Origin: Heterohyrax brucei
Taxonomy: Eukaryota > Chordata > Mammalia > Hyracoidea > Procaviidae
DNA length: 64,000 nucleotides
Direction: 5' to 3'
NCBI GenBank assembly: GCA_028571685.1
Contig: CM053141.1
Location: 135,312,833 to 135,376,832, forward strand
A program made the translations under genes and the position numbers. The notes below the pieces were generated by a model. That model was not told the DNA's origin, did not search any database, and worked only from the letters and a program-made list of their open reading frames with translations. Positions 22,526-33,119 of this stretch are shown piece by piece (the first letter of the stretch is position 1; each line of letters starts with the position of its first letter).

Positions 22526-22990
22526 GGACCTATAAAATCTGGTTTCTGAACATCACTCTCCCCTTAACTCACTATAATCTTGCCACAACAGTTATTTTCT
22601 TTCTTTTCTTTTAGCTCAAAGATTTTTCTTGCCTTAGGTCTTTACATACAATTACTTCCCACACCTAGATTCTTTCATCTAATCTTTGCTTGACTTCCTC
22701 TTTCTTGTTTTTCAAGACAGTTTTCAGAAAAAAGATATCACTTCGTCTCAGAGTGACTTTTTCTAGCTATTCAGTCTAAAGTTGCACTTTCCTGATGCCC
22801 TCACATCACTTTCTATATCGTCTGTCTGTTTTGATTTCTTCATGGCACTTAACGCTATCTAAAACCTGTTTATGCATTAGTTTATGAGATCCTCATATGA
22901 TCCCCAGCCCACTAAGATGAAAGTCACCTCAGAGGAGGGTTTTAAAGCCATTTGCTTACTTCTTGACCACTTGTATTGAGAACAGTCCCT
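22526..22990 (+). repeat. L2 LINE fragment
   Basis: 'AATCTGGTTTCTGAACATCACTCTCCCC', 'CTCACTATAATCTTGCC', 'TTGACTTCCTC' and 'TTTTCTTCATGGCACTTAACGC'-like blocks follow the L2 3' layout. Strongly diverged. Confidence 0.45.
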
Positions 22991-23007
22991 GGTCCGTGAT
23001 TGGCGTC

Positions 23008-23160
23008 ATTGTTGTTGGGTGCCATAAAGTAAGTTCTGACTCATAGCACCCCATGTATAACAGAAGGAAATGCTGCCTAGTTCTGTGCCTTCCCTACTGG
23101 CCTTGCTATATTCAAGCCTATGCTGTATCCGCTGTGCCAGTCCACCTTATTGCAGGTATG
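23008..23160 (-). mobile_element. RTE LINE 3' end fragment
   Basis: 'GTTGTTGGGTGCCATAAAGTAAGTTCTGACTCATAGC' and 'CAGAAGGAAATGCTGCCTAGTTCTGTGCC' are the inverted RTE 3' end. It stops soon after 'GTGCCAGTCCACCTTATTGCAGG'. Confidence 0.7.
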
Positions 23161-24160
23161 TTGTAGAGCCTCAATAAATTGTTGTCTAGTAATTAAAAGA
23201 GCAACTCATAGATTAGTTGGCTTTACAAGATTTGAAAGAGGAAAACTTGGTGTGCGAGTGTCCATAGTCTTAAAATGTGGAAAGAAATATCTGAGATCAT
23301 TTGTGCATCCAGTGGGGTAAGCCTCCACACTCATTCATTGAGTAGATTTAATTTAAACTGGCAAAAGAACTGACGCTGTCAAGTCTGATCTAAGTAGTAC
23401 TGATAAGGGAGTGGACATTTTATTTTAATCAGTATTTTTCTAAGTCAGAATTGAGCTACAGAATTGTCGCTCAGATTTCCCTACTTTCTTGTACATTTAC
23501 GAAAATGTTTGAAACTGTAGGGTGGCCCGCTGCTTAGCCAAAGGACTAACTTATTATTATTCACTTAAGTTACGTCTGAAATTCCACTGTCTTTGCAATT
23601 ACTTGAAAGATGAGAAACGAGAGCATAAACTGTTGAAGTAAGCCTGCTACAGCTGGAGACCATTAACGGCAAAACTGGGTACACAGAAAAGAGAAGTGGG
23701 AGGCTAAGCTTAACTGGAGAAGCCACATGAAGGATCAAAAAAACTGTCCTGAATTCTGATCCACAAATATATCAACAATGCTTTTGATGTCATCCTTTCT
23801 ACCTCCAAGCTTCACAAAACATTCTTTTTATTATTTCAGTTTATCGTAACATTTTCAAGTATACTCTGTAAATTGGGAAATACAAGACAAAATAGTTTGT
23901 GCTCCTGAAATAGGAGACTTTTTTTTAAATTAAATATCTGACTGTCAAACTAATGAGACTCAGCATACAATGGCTAAGATAAGCTCTTGCAGAAGGGCTA
24001 AACCCACTGGAGATGATTTGCAAATGTTTTTCTATTAGGATTAGTATGTCTCCTAAATTTTTTCAACACTAGAAAGATTTTAGAATATCCTTTCTGGAAA
24101 TATTAAGCTAAACTATCAGTAGAATAAGATAAGATGTAATTGAAGCCATTCAGTATGTCT
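23161..24160. other. No recognisable gene
   Basis: Unique-looking. A fragment near 23371-23393 (ACTGACGCTGTCAAGTCTGATC) resembles an inverted SINE tail but is too short to call. Confidence 0.4.
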
Positions 24161-24162
24161 AC

Positions 24163-24375
24163 CAGAGTCTCTGCATTGGGCAAATGCTTAGTGCTTGACT
24201 ATTAACCGGAAGATTAGCAGTTCAAGTTCATCCAGAGGTGCCTTGGAAGAAAGACTTGGCAATCTCTTTCTGAAAGCTTACAGCCTAGAAAACCTATAGA
24301 GCTCAGGTCTACTTTGACACAAAAGAGTGTATCAACCATGAGTTGGAATAAACTCTACAGCAACTGGTTTACTGA
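24163..24375 (+). mobile_element. AfroSINE (long type)
   Basis: Head 'AGAGTCTCTGCATTGGGCAAATGCTTAGTGCTTG', box-B-like 'AGATTAGCAGTTCAAGTTCATCC', long-type body 'GGTGCCTTGGAAGAAAGACTTGGCAATCTC' and tail 'ACCATGAGTTGGAATAAACTCTACAGCAACTGG'. Confidence 0.75.
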
Positions 24376-24377
24376 CT

Positions 24378-24480
24378 TTTTAATTGTCCCTGAGTAGCAC
24401 CAATGTTTTTTAACTGGCTACTAACTTGAATCCACCCAGTGGTACTACTGAAGAAAGGCCTGGTGATCTACTTCCATAGG
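24378..24480 (+). mobile_element. AfroSINE (long type), 3'-truncated
   Basis: 'GTCCCTGAGTAGCACCAATG', 'AACTTGAATCCACCCAGTGGTAC' and 'AAGAAAGGCCTGGTGATCTACTTCC' are the head and first half of the long type. The 3' half is missing where the opposite-strand copy at 24484 begins. Confidence 0.65.
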
Positions 24481-24483
24481 AGT

Positions 24484-24655
24484 GTTTTTGTTAGATGCTG
24501 TTGAGTCAATGTCAACTTGCAGCAGCCCCATGTGGCATAGTAGAACTGTCCCCTAGGTTTTCTCGGTTATAATCTTTGTGGAAGCAGATCATCAGATCTT
24601 TCTCCTGCAGAGTTTCTGGGTGGGTTCAAGTTGCCAACCTTTTGTAATGTGTTAT
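24484..24655 (-). mobile_element. AfroSINE (long type)
   Basis: Tail-to-head reading: 'GTTAGATGCTGTTGAGTCAATGTCAACTTGC', 'GTAGAACTGTCCCCTAGG', 'GAAGCAGATCATCAGATCTTTCTCC', 'GGGTGGGTTCAAGTTGCCAACC'. It faces the two copies to its left. Confidence 0.7.
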
Positions 24656-25561
24656 AAAAGGTAATGATTATTTTCCAAAAGGGGCTCGTGTAAGTAAATA
24701 AATAAGGTCTTTTTTTTTGTCAGTAATAACTTTAGCAAAGCAGCTTTTTATTGTTTGAAATTTTTTAGGTTATTTTAATAAATCAATTACCCCTGGTAAC
24801 CACTTCCTTCCACCCTTTTTTGTGAAACCATTATATGTAAATTGAATTCACTTAACCTCTATGGAAAGACTCATCCTGATAATAAAATCATTAGACCATA
24901 ATGACTCATGAAACGGAAAAGTGGCAGAAGGAAACAGGTGTTTGAAAGACATTTATGTAGCTCTGTAGAAAGGTCTGTGGCAGTTGCTATGCTACTGTTA
25001 GCTAGAAGGTTTTATTATGCTTCCCATTTAATACCTAGTAATCTGAGTCTCTCAGTCATTTACAGACAAAAAAAAAAAAACTAGGCAGTGGAACCAGGGA
25101 AAGCATGGGAGTGAGTTCATCTAACAGGCCATGTGGATGTTACTGACTAGTTTGTGTGTGTGTCTGTGTGTGTGTGTGTGTGTGTTCATGTGGGTATATG
25201 CTTGCTTGTGAATGAATGCTTCCAGTTTGCAGATGTGACTTTGAGGGGTGGTTCTTAAACATAACTTAGGGTATATGTTTTCTTAGCAATAGCATTAGAG
25301 AAGGCATTCTTTTAGTCTCTTGCCCAGTGATGTCACTTAGGCTTTACATCATTTCCTTTACATTAGAAGAGGTGCCTATGAAAAATAATAAATATCTATT
25401 AATGACTTAACCATTAGACTTGAGGAATTTGACTGCTGTAATACCACGTGCCCTTTTCATACAATGAATTTTTTTTCTTTTCGTTTTAGTTTGGGAGTCC
25501 CATCAAACTGGAGCTGCTTTATTGAAAAAGATTCATCCTTCTTTTCTTTTCTTCTTCTTCT
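24656..25561. other. No gene; contains a (TG)n microsatellite
   Basis: A (TG)n repeat with one TC interruption lies at about 25151-25185. A12 lies at 25069-25080. Otherwise unremarkable. Confidence 0.5.
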
Positions 25562-25822
25562 TTTTTTTTATTATGACTGAGTGAAAAATGTACATTCCCG
25601 TATAAATTTACATGCCCACCTATATGCAGCTTCCACTGCTCTCCCTGTCCGGTGACAGCACACTATTCCTCTCTGCTCCATACATGTCTCATCCTCCCAA
25701 CAGTCTCCTTTCCCCTCCTCTCCACTCACTCTCCTTCCTCCAGCCAGAGGTCGGTAGGATGATATCCTATAGATGCATAGAACCATAAAGTGCATCCAAT
25801 ATATGGTCACTCTGCATCTTCA
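25562..25822 (-). mobile_element. L1 3' UTR end, 5'-truncated
   Basis: The plus strand starts with a T-run and ATTATGACTGAGTGAAAAATG, then is the complement of the L1 3' UTR seen at 31545-31800 and 42170-42430, up to 'CCAATATATGGTCAC' (25796-25811). The poly-A side is at the left. Confidence 0.85.
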
Positions 25823-28173
25823 TTTTTTTATAAAAAACATTCTCAGAGACATAAGAATAACACAGTGTGAGGTTGATTTCCCCTAAGGTAGAGTGGCAAT
25901 GAAATAAAGAAACAGCAGTGATGCAGAGTTGAATTCTTCCCTGGAATAAAAATTTCAAAAGGGCAAATCTAGCCTGTGCTTCTGCAGGTGAAAGTTACAG
26001 CAGAGAGACTGCTAATTTTGACCCGAGTGGGAACTACAAGAGGATTAGTGAGGTTACCTGGCCTCAGGCTAGCTTGTAAATGACTACTTTCTTATAAAAC
26101 AGTTTCATTTTCAATAGCTGTTGACTGTTTCTTCTCTACTAACACACATTGGCAGCACACACACACACACGCATGTGTGCGCACACACACACAGCATGGT
26201 GTTTGTACCTCTCTTCCCTTCAAAATCCAAAAGTACTACATTTTTACCTTAAGTGTAGTTTCAATGAGTTTAAAGCAAGTTAATTAAAAATAATCCTGTA
26301 TTATCCAGCCAGAGGCTTTGCCTTTCTCTTTAATTATCCTCTTGTAAGCTTCTTTTTAAGCATTCTTAATGCATGCATTTGTCATTCCTTTGCTGCTTTA
26401 TGCAGATTTTAAAAAGACATTTGGGTATGGAAACTTGAGTTACTATTGTGTCTCTTTAGGGACCCACTCAGGGAAAGATAAAAATTGTTTGTGAATTACA
26501 AATGCCAGCCAAGGCAGATTTTAACCACACAGCCCTGTCAGAGAGCCCTTCTACATTTGCAAAGTAAATAGCTTCTGTCTTGCCTGACACCATTTGATCA
26601 ATGTCTTTATGATAAGACAATAGTGCATGAAAACAGTAAAAGGAAATACGAAGATGATGAATACAAATGAAAACTCTGCAATCCAAAATGGAGCTGAAAA
26701 GTAGGGAGGGAACAGAGGAAAGCAAGATGATGGGGAAGGGTAAGAAAGGAAACCAAACAGATGCACTCAATTTATGTCTCCATGGACTTTAATAAGTCTT
26801 CACCCCTCATACCTTCCACTTTGTAAACAGTCCACCAACTTAAAGCTTAGTTGTTTGCTTTCTAGGAAAGAGATACAAAAGGGGAGAGAGGGAAAGAGAG
26901 AACCAGTGCATGTTCATAAGGGAAGCAGTCATCACTATTTTTTTTCTTTAAAGCACTTAAGGGTCATTAGTCTAACACTGCAGCAAATGTATTATTCATT
27001 TTGCCTTAGCCCAATTTCTCGGCTAAGAATTTTGCAAGAAAATGATACACAGTTCAGTAGAGAGGTGATTGATCAAGCCAGAAGGAACAGAATTTGGGCA
27101 TCCTGATAAAATTTTTTCTCAGTCTTCTCAGTTAGCATAAATCAATTTTATTTATGTAGTAACACTTGAATACTAACTACCCAACGCCATCCGTCAGGAG
27201 AAAATTGATGACTATACCTTTAGGTTAATATTACTTGAACATTTCATTCTGAATAATTTATACACATTTCTGTCTGACTGTCAATTCACGATTGTTTATT
27301 TGGTTTCAGCAAGTGTAGCTGAACTACTAGTTTTATTAAGAAAAGATTTTCACTGTTTATTTTGTGTATTAAAGGGGCATGTCCTATTTTAAGGCCTTGA
27401 TATTATTCCACTGGCATTGGAAACATGCAACAATTTTGTGCCTAATCTAGACTTGGTGACAGGATCTTTTCAAAGACCTTTTGCTGAATGATTTGTAGTT
27501 TTCTGTGGAGAAAAACAGCCAGGATTGTATACAACCAGAAAAAAAGCCTACCAAAGTAGAGAGAAACAAATATTTAATAACAATACATACATGTTATCTG
27601 TGAAGATGTTGGACATTGGATTAATTGCCTCAATTACTGTTTTCACTTTTCAGGAAATAATCTGTCCATCAAGACTAGTGTTAACACTACTTCTCCTTTT
27701 TGGGACTTTGAATGTATATATTATTATTTATATTATAAAGAATGTGACATCTTTTATAATCACTCTGCTTGCTTCTTCTACCTTAGTTATATGATAATCA
27801 CCTTCTAGTGAGCAGATAACATGAACACATTAAGGCTCCAGGATTGAAATGACTGGTTGATTATATTTTACACAGTAAGAAAACAGAAAGGTTTCTTCAG
27901 CTCAACTTATTACTACGGCTCTTGACTTAAGTCAGTTGTGTGTCAGATTGTGTTTCTTCTTGTCAGAAATGCACCCATAGTATCAGTAAAATGTATATGT
28001 AGATCAGTGACTTTTATCTAATTGTATACTTAAGAGAATTTTTCATTTAATCTGAAATTTTCAGCCTATTGTTACATATGAGCATGTCCAATATATTCTC
28101 TCTCCTTCCCTCTTTCCTTTCCCCCTCCTCTTAAACACACACATTCCTTTTACTTCAATATATATATATGTGT
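25823..28173. other. No recognisable gene
   Basis: About 2.3 kb with no repeat family I can name apart from an alternating purine-pyrimidine tract (26155-26193). Frames of 100-110 codons on both strands around 26468-27106 lack motifs and overlap one another. Confidence 0.45.
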
Positions 28174-28189
28174 TTTAGAAGGGAAATTT

Positions 28190-30597
28190 CCCAGTAAGGG
28201 GCACCTATGCAAAGCCAACAGCCTACATCATCCTGAATGGAGAGAGACTGAAAGAATTCCCCTTGAGAACAGGAACTAGACAAGGATGTCCACTCTCCCC
28301 ACTTCTATGCAACACTGTACTAGAAGTTCTGGCCAGGGGAATTAGACAAGACAAAGAAATAAAGAACATTCACAACAGCAAAGCAGAAGTAAAAATCTCT
28401 CTATTTGCAGATGTGGTTGCTTATGCAGAGAATCCTAAAGAATCCATAAGTAAACCACTCAGACTAATAGAAGAGTTCAGCAAAGTATCAGGATGTAAGA
28501 TAAACATAAGTAAATCAGTAGGTATCTCTTTATACCAACAAAGAGATAATCAAAGAAGAAATAACCAAATCAATACCATTTGCTATAGCCTCAAGAAGAT
28601 AAATACCCAGGAGTAAATTTAACTAGAGAAACAAGAGACCTATACAAAGAGAACTACAAAACCTTACTGTAAGAAACCAAGAGAGACTTACATAAATGGA
28701 GAAATGTACCCTGCTCATGAATAGGAAGACTCAACGTTATGAAAATGTCCATTTTACCCAAAGTGATCTACACATACAAGGCAATTGCAATACAAATTCC
28801 AGTGACATTTTTTAATGAGATAAAAATAACAAATCACCAACTTTGTTTGGAAAGGGAAGAAACTCCAGATAAGCAAAGCACTACTGAAGAAGAGGAACAC
28901 AGTGGGAAGCCTCACACTACCCAACCTTAGAAACTATTACACTGCCACAGTAGTCAAAACAGCCTGGTACTGGGAGAAAAAGAGACCTATAGACCAATGG
29001 AACAGAGTTGAGACCCCAAAGATGCCATCATCCTCTTATGAAGGCCCTAAGATTGTAAACGGGGGTAAAAACAGTCTCTTTAACAAATGGTGTTGACAAA
29101 ATTGGATATCTATCTCCAAAATATTGAAACAAGACCCACATGTTACACTTTACACAAAAACTGACTCAAATTTGATAAAAGACCTAAATATCAAACCTAA
29201 AACAATAAAGATCATGCAAGAAAAAAATAGGGTCAACCATGGAAGCTTTAATACACAGCTTAGACAGACTTCAAAATCTGACAAAGGGTGATCAACAGAA
29301 AATAGATAAGTGGGAACTGCAAAGTATCACACACTTCTGCTCATCCAAAGACTTTATCAAAAGAATTAAAAGACCATCTGCAGAATGGGAAAAATATTTG
29401 GCAACTACATGTTGGACCGATGTCTGATCTCGATAATCTACAAGGCTTTGCAAAATATCAAAAGAAAAAGGTAAATAACCCGAGTAAGTGATTGACAAAG
29501 GAGATGGACAGACACTTCACTGAAGAGGACATCCAGACAACCAAAAGACACATGATGAAATACTCACGATCATTAGCTATCAGAGAAATCCAAAACAGAA
29601 CTACAATGAGATACCATCTCATCCCAACAAGGTTGGCCATGATCCAAAAAACACAAAACAGCAAATGCTGGAGTGGCTGTGGAGAGATTGGAACTCTGCT
29701 ACACTCCTTGTGGGATTGCAAAATGGTACAACCTCTTTGGAAAGCAGTCTGATACTTCCTTAAAAATCTGGATATCGATATACCATTTGACTCAGTAATT
29801 CCACTGCTTGGAATGTATCCTACAGAATCAAGGACAGTCACATGAACAGATATGTGCACACAAATGTTTACTGCAGCACATTCCACAATAGCTAAAAGAT
29901 GGAATGAACCCAGATTCCTATCAACACATGAATGTATAAACAAACTATGGTACAAATACTTAACGGTACACTATGTAATGATAAAGAACAATGATGATTT
30001 TAGGAAGCATCTCATAACTTGGTTTCATTGGAAGATATTATGCTGAGTGAAATCAGTCAGCAGCACAAGGACAAATATTGTATGAGACCGCTACTGTAAG
30101 GACTTAAAAACAGACTCATGTACAGAAGAAAAGACTTTAACAGCTGCAAGGGAGGGAAGGGAAGGACAGTGCTAGTCATAATTGATAGAAATTTGGTTGA
30201 GTGAAAGCAGTGACAGCACACAGTAGAAAGATGATCAGCTTAACTGGACTTGAATGTAAGCTGAAAACTCTTCTAATCTTAACTCAATATTGCAAGGAAA
30301 GGGTAGTAGGGACCGCAGTCTGGGGACCATGCTCTCAAGGGACATTGGGGTCAGGTGGCATAACCAGCCTATTGCTAAGAGAGTATTCTGCACCCCATGT
30401 TGGTGAGTGGCATCTGGAGTCTTAAAAGCTGGCAGGCTGCCATCTGAGCTACACCCAGTGGTCCCAACTCATCCAGAACAATCACCAAGAACAGCCAAGA
30501 CATGAGGGAAAAAGAGCCCAAGAGACAGAGGCCCCATATGAGTCGGTAACTGTATCAACGTGTGACCAGAAGAAACAGATGACGCCTGGCCACCATC
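28190..30597 (+). pseudogene. L1 #1, ORF2 C-terminal half (5'-truncated) and start of 3' UTR
   Basis: This older L1 begins in the reverse transcriptase. Translation shows [20 protein letters not shown] followed by [20 protein letters not shown]. The catalytic FADD box reads FADV (near 28402-28416), removing the last Asp. Thumb, connection and Cys-rich regions follow, with many frameshifts, ending near 30090 with the C-terminal 'KDKYCMRPL' region. 5' truncation is normal for L1. The 3' UTR is interrupted by L1 #2 at 30611 and resumes at 31833. A likely target duplication is TTTAGAAGGGAAATTT (28174-28189) versus TTTAGGAGAACATTT (32335-32349). Confidence 0.9.
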
Positions 30598-30610
30598 AAA
30601 GACAACTGTG

Positions 30611-31819
30611 TCCACGATAGCAAAAAGATGGAATCAATCCAGATGCCCAACAACAGAGGAATGGATAGGTAAACTATGGTACGTATACTATATGGAGCAC
30701 TATGCAATGATAAAGAATAACGATGATTCCAGGAAACATCTCATGACCTGGTTTCAACTGGAAGACATTATATTGAGTGAAAGTAGTCAGCGACAAAAGG
30801 ACAAATATTGTATGAGACCTCTACGGTAAGATCTCAAAAACAGACTTGTGTATAGAAGAAAAGAGTCTTTGACAGCTGCAAGGGAGAGGAAGGAGGGGGG
30901 AGGGGGGAGGGTTTAGATTAGATAGTTGCTAGGTATCTGATTGGGTGAAATCGGTGATAGCACGCATTAGAAACAAGAACAATATTAAGTGGACTTAAAC
31001 ATAACATGAGTACTCCTTCCATCTTAACCCAATATTGCAAGGATAAAGTAGCTGCGGCAGGGGGTGGGGGACCATGCTCTTAGGCGAAAGCGAGGCCAAT
31101 TGGCACAACTAGCGTTTTGCTAAGAGGGCTCTCTGCACCCCACGTTGGTGAGTGGCATCTAGGGTCTTAAAAGCTGCCAAGCTGCCATCTGAGGGCACAA
31201 CAAATGGTCCCAACTCAGCAAGAATGGATGCTCACTGAGGACCAAAATGACATGGGGGAAAGACAACCCAGAAGACAAAGAGACCCACATCAGTGGGTGC
31301 CTACATCGACTTGGGACCGGAAGAACCGGATGGTGCCCGGCCACCACCAGTGATAGCCGCGATGGAGCTCACTAAGTTGAGTCTCACTGGCAACACAAGA
31401 ATAAAAGGGGTACACCCTGAGATCCCCACTAAAATACCTCAATTGATGGTCCAGTGGTTTCGGGGTTCCCCTGGGAGCATGGCCCCTCGCCCTGATGCTG
31501 CCCTTGACCATAAATCACAATGAAGGTCCACACTTCAGACAGGAATGGATTGGACTTGGTGATGCAGTGACCATATATTGGAAGCACTTTATGGTTCTAT
31601 ACATCTATAGGATGTCATCCTGCTGACCTCTGGCTGGAGGAAGGAGAGTGGGTGGAGAGGAGGGAAAAAAGAGACTGTTGGGAGAATGAAACATGTATGG
31701 AGCAGAGAGGAATAGTGTGCAGGGAGGGAGAGCAGTGGAAGCTGCATATAGGTGGGTATGTGAATTTATACGGGAATGTACATTTTCACTCAGTTATATT
31801 AAATAAAAAATTAAAAAAA
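30611..31819 (+). mobile_element. L1 #2, 5'-truncated, nested in the L1 #1 3' UTR
   Basis: It starts at 'GATAGCAAAAAGATGGAATC', equivalent to 41267 in the long L1. It carries the last ~70 codons of ORF2 (ending near 30829 with YCMRPLR) and a complete 3' UTR, which contains a G-rich run (30894-30911). The end is CACTCAGTTATATTAAATAAAAAATTAAAAAAAA. A perfect 13-nt target duplication AAAGACAACTGTG flanks it (30598-30610 and 31820-31832). It is closer to the long L1 than to its host copy, so it is the younger of the two. Confidence 0.95.
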
Positions 31820-31832
31820 AAAGACAACTGTG

Positions 31833-32284
31833 ATGGGTCACAAGTCTCAATGGCAACATGAGAAATGGAGGAGTGTATCTCAAGAACTCCACTAAAAGAC
31901 CACAATTGACAGTCCAGTGGCCTGGGGATTACCCTGGGAGCGTGGCCCCTTGAACTGCTGCTGCCCCTGACCAGAAAACATTACTGAGGTCAATACTTTG
32001 GACAGGAACGGACTAGACTCGAGGACACAATGTGAACACATGGTGTTTGTACTTTGTTGCTCTATGCATCTATAGGATGCTGTCCTGCTGGTCTCTTACT
32101 AAAAGGGAGAGGAAAGGGTGGACAAGAGGGGACAGGAGATTGTTAACAGGATATGACATATATAACAGGATATGGCATATAAAAAGGAGGAGTGTGCTGT
32201 CACTGGGCAAAGAGAGCAGAAGGAGCTGCAGATAGGCAGGCATGCAAATTTAACTTGGGCTGTATGCTTTCCCTTAATCACAAT

Positions 32285-32288
<4 letters not shown>
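31833..32288 (+). mobile_element. L1 #1 3' UTR, resumed after the nested insertion
   Basis: 'ATGGGTCACAAGTCTCAATGGCAACATGAG' continues exactly where 30597 left off, by alignment with 41990-42440 of the long L1. The end, 'CTTTCCCTTAATCACAATAAGT', runs into the (AC)n repeat. An imperfect duplication of about 13 nt (GGATATGACATATATAACAGGATATGGCATAT, 32148-32180) is specific to this copy. Confidence 0.85.

Positions 32289-32327
<39 letters not shown>
32288..32327. repeat. (AC)n microsatellite at the L1 #1 tail
   Basis: About 20 uninterrupted AC units directly follow the L1 3' end, where a poly-A tail would be expected. It is likely grown from the tail. Confidence 0.95.
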
Positions 32328-32328
<1 letters not shown>

Positions 32329-32480
32329 TACTACTTTAGGAGAACATTTACAGAGTAAATTAGTTTCCCATTCAGCAAATCATACACCAACTGTTCCATG
32401 ACATTGGTTGCAATCCCCGTGCTCTGTCAACACTCTCCCCATTTCTGCCCTAGGTTCCTCATTTCCTTTTGCCTGGTTTA
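32329..32480 (-). repeat. Unnamed afrotherian repeat (second copy at 60880-61345)
   Basis: 'TGACATTGGTTGCAATCCCCGTGC' and 'GTCAACACTCTCCCC' match 'TGACATTGATTGCAACCCCAG' and 'GTCAGCACTCTCCCC' at 60970-61010. The shared start ('CTTTAGG.GAA..TTTA') suggests a retrotransposon 3' end read in antisense. I cannot name the family. Confidence 0.55.
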
Positions 32481-32735
32481 CCTTAGAAATTTTTTAAAGC
32501 AGTTATTACAGGATTCACTGTCGTAAGTATTTTGAAAACCAATGGAAGGAAGCAACATCTAGTACAAGGTGATGCCTCAGACAAACATTAGAGGAAACAT
32601 CTTAATACAAGCCTTGAATTTCAAATAAATCACTCCATAGTTTGATTTATAGACACATTTTTTTTTATGTTGAAATTCATCATTAGCAGAAATCAGCAGA
32701 GCTGTTGGAGTTTATAGATGTTCCAGACACAAACA

Positions 32736-32816
32736 TCTCTCTCTCTCTCTCTGTCTCTGTCTCTCTCTCTCTCACACACACATACACACTCTCACACTCA
32801 CGCACACGCACACTCT
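32736..32816. repeat. Compound (CT)n/(CA)n microsatellite
   Basis: TCTCTCTC with interspersed TG at 32737-32773, then ACACACA/TACACA and CACTCACGCACACGCACA up to about 32814. Purely simple sequence. Confidence 0.95.
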
Positions 32817-32929
32817 GTTGGATGTGAATCATGACTGTAATAAAAATACATGGCTTCGTATTTGCCTCAGATATCATTTTAAAACAAGAAAAAATAAAAT
32901 CAATTCAGGAAAAACATAATACATGTATG

Positions 32930-33073
32930 CACTGACCCTGGATAGAGCTGGCCTGCTAACCGAGAGACCAGCAATTTAAATCCACCAGCTGCTCCTTGCA
33001 AACCCTACAGGGCAGTTCTACTCTGTCCCATAGGGTTGCTATGAGGTAGAACCTACTCCACAGCAGTTGGTTT
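32930..33073 (+). mobile_element. AfroSINE (short type)
   Basis: 'CTGACCCTGGATAGAGCTGGCCTGCTAACCGAGAG', 'CAGCAATTTAAATCCACCAGCTGCTCCTTGCAAACCC', 'GGCAGTTCTACTCTGTCCCATAGGGTTGCTATGAGG' and 'CACAGCAGTTGGTTT'. A pyrimidine-rich tract (33074-33119) follows the tail. Confidence 0.85.
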
Positions 33074-33119
33074 CCTCCCCTCCCCTCCTGTCCCCTCCTC
33101 TCCCTTCTCTTCTCGCTTA

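Noticed and set aside
26468-27106. 100-110-codon frames on both strands as possible exons
   Set aside because: Overlapping frames on both strands, no domain, no splice or codon-use support.
32683-32877. Open frame across the CT/CA microsatellite
   Set aside because: A translation of simple repeats.
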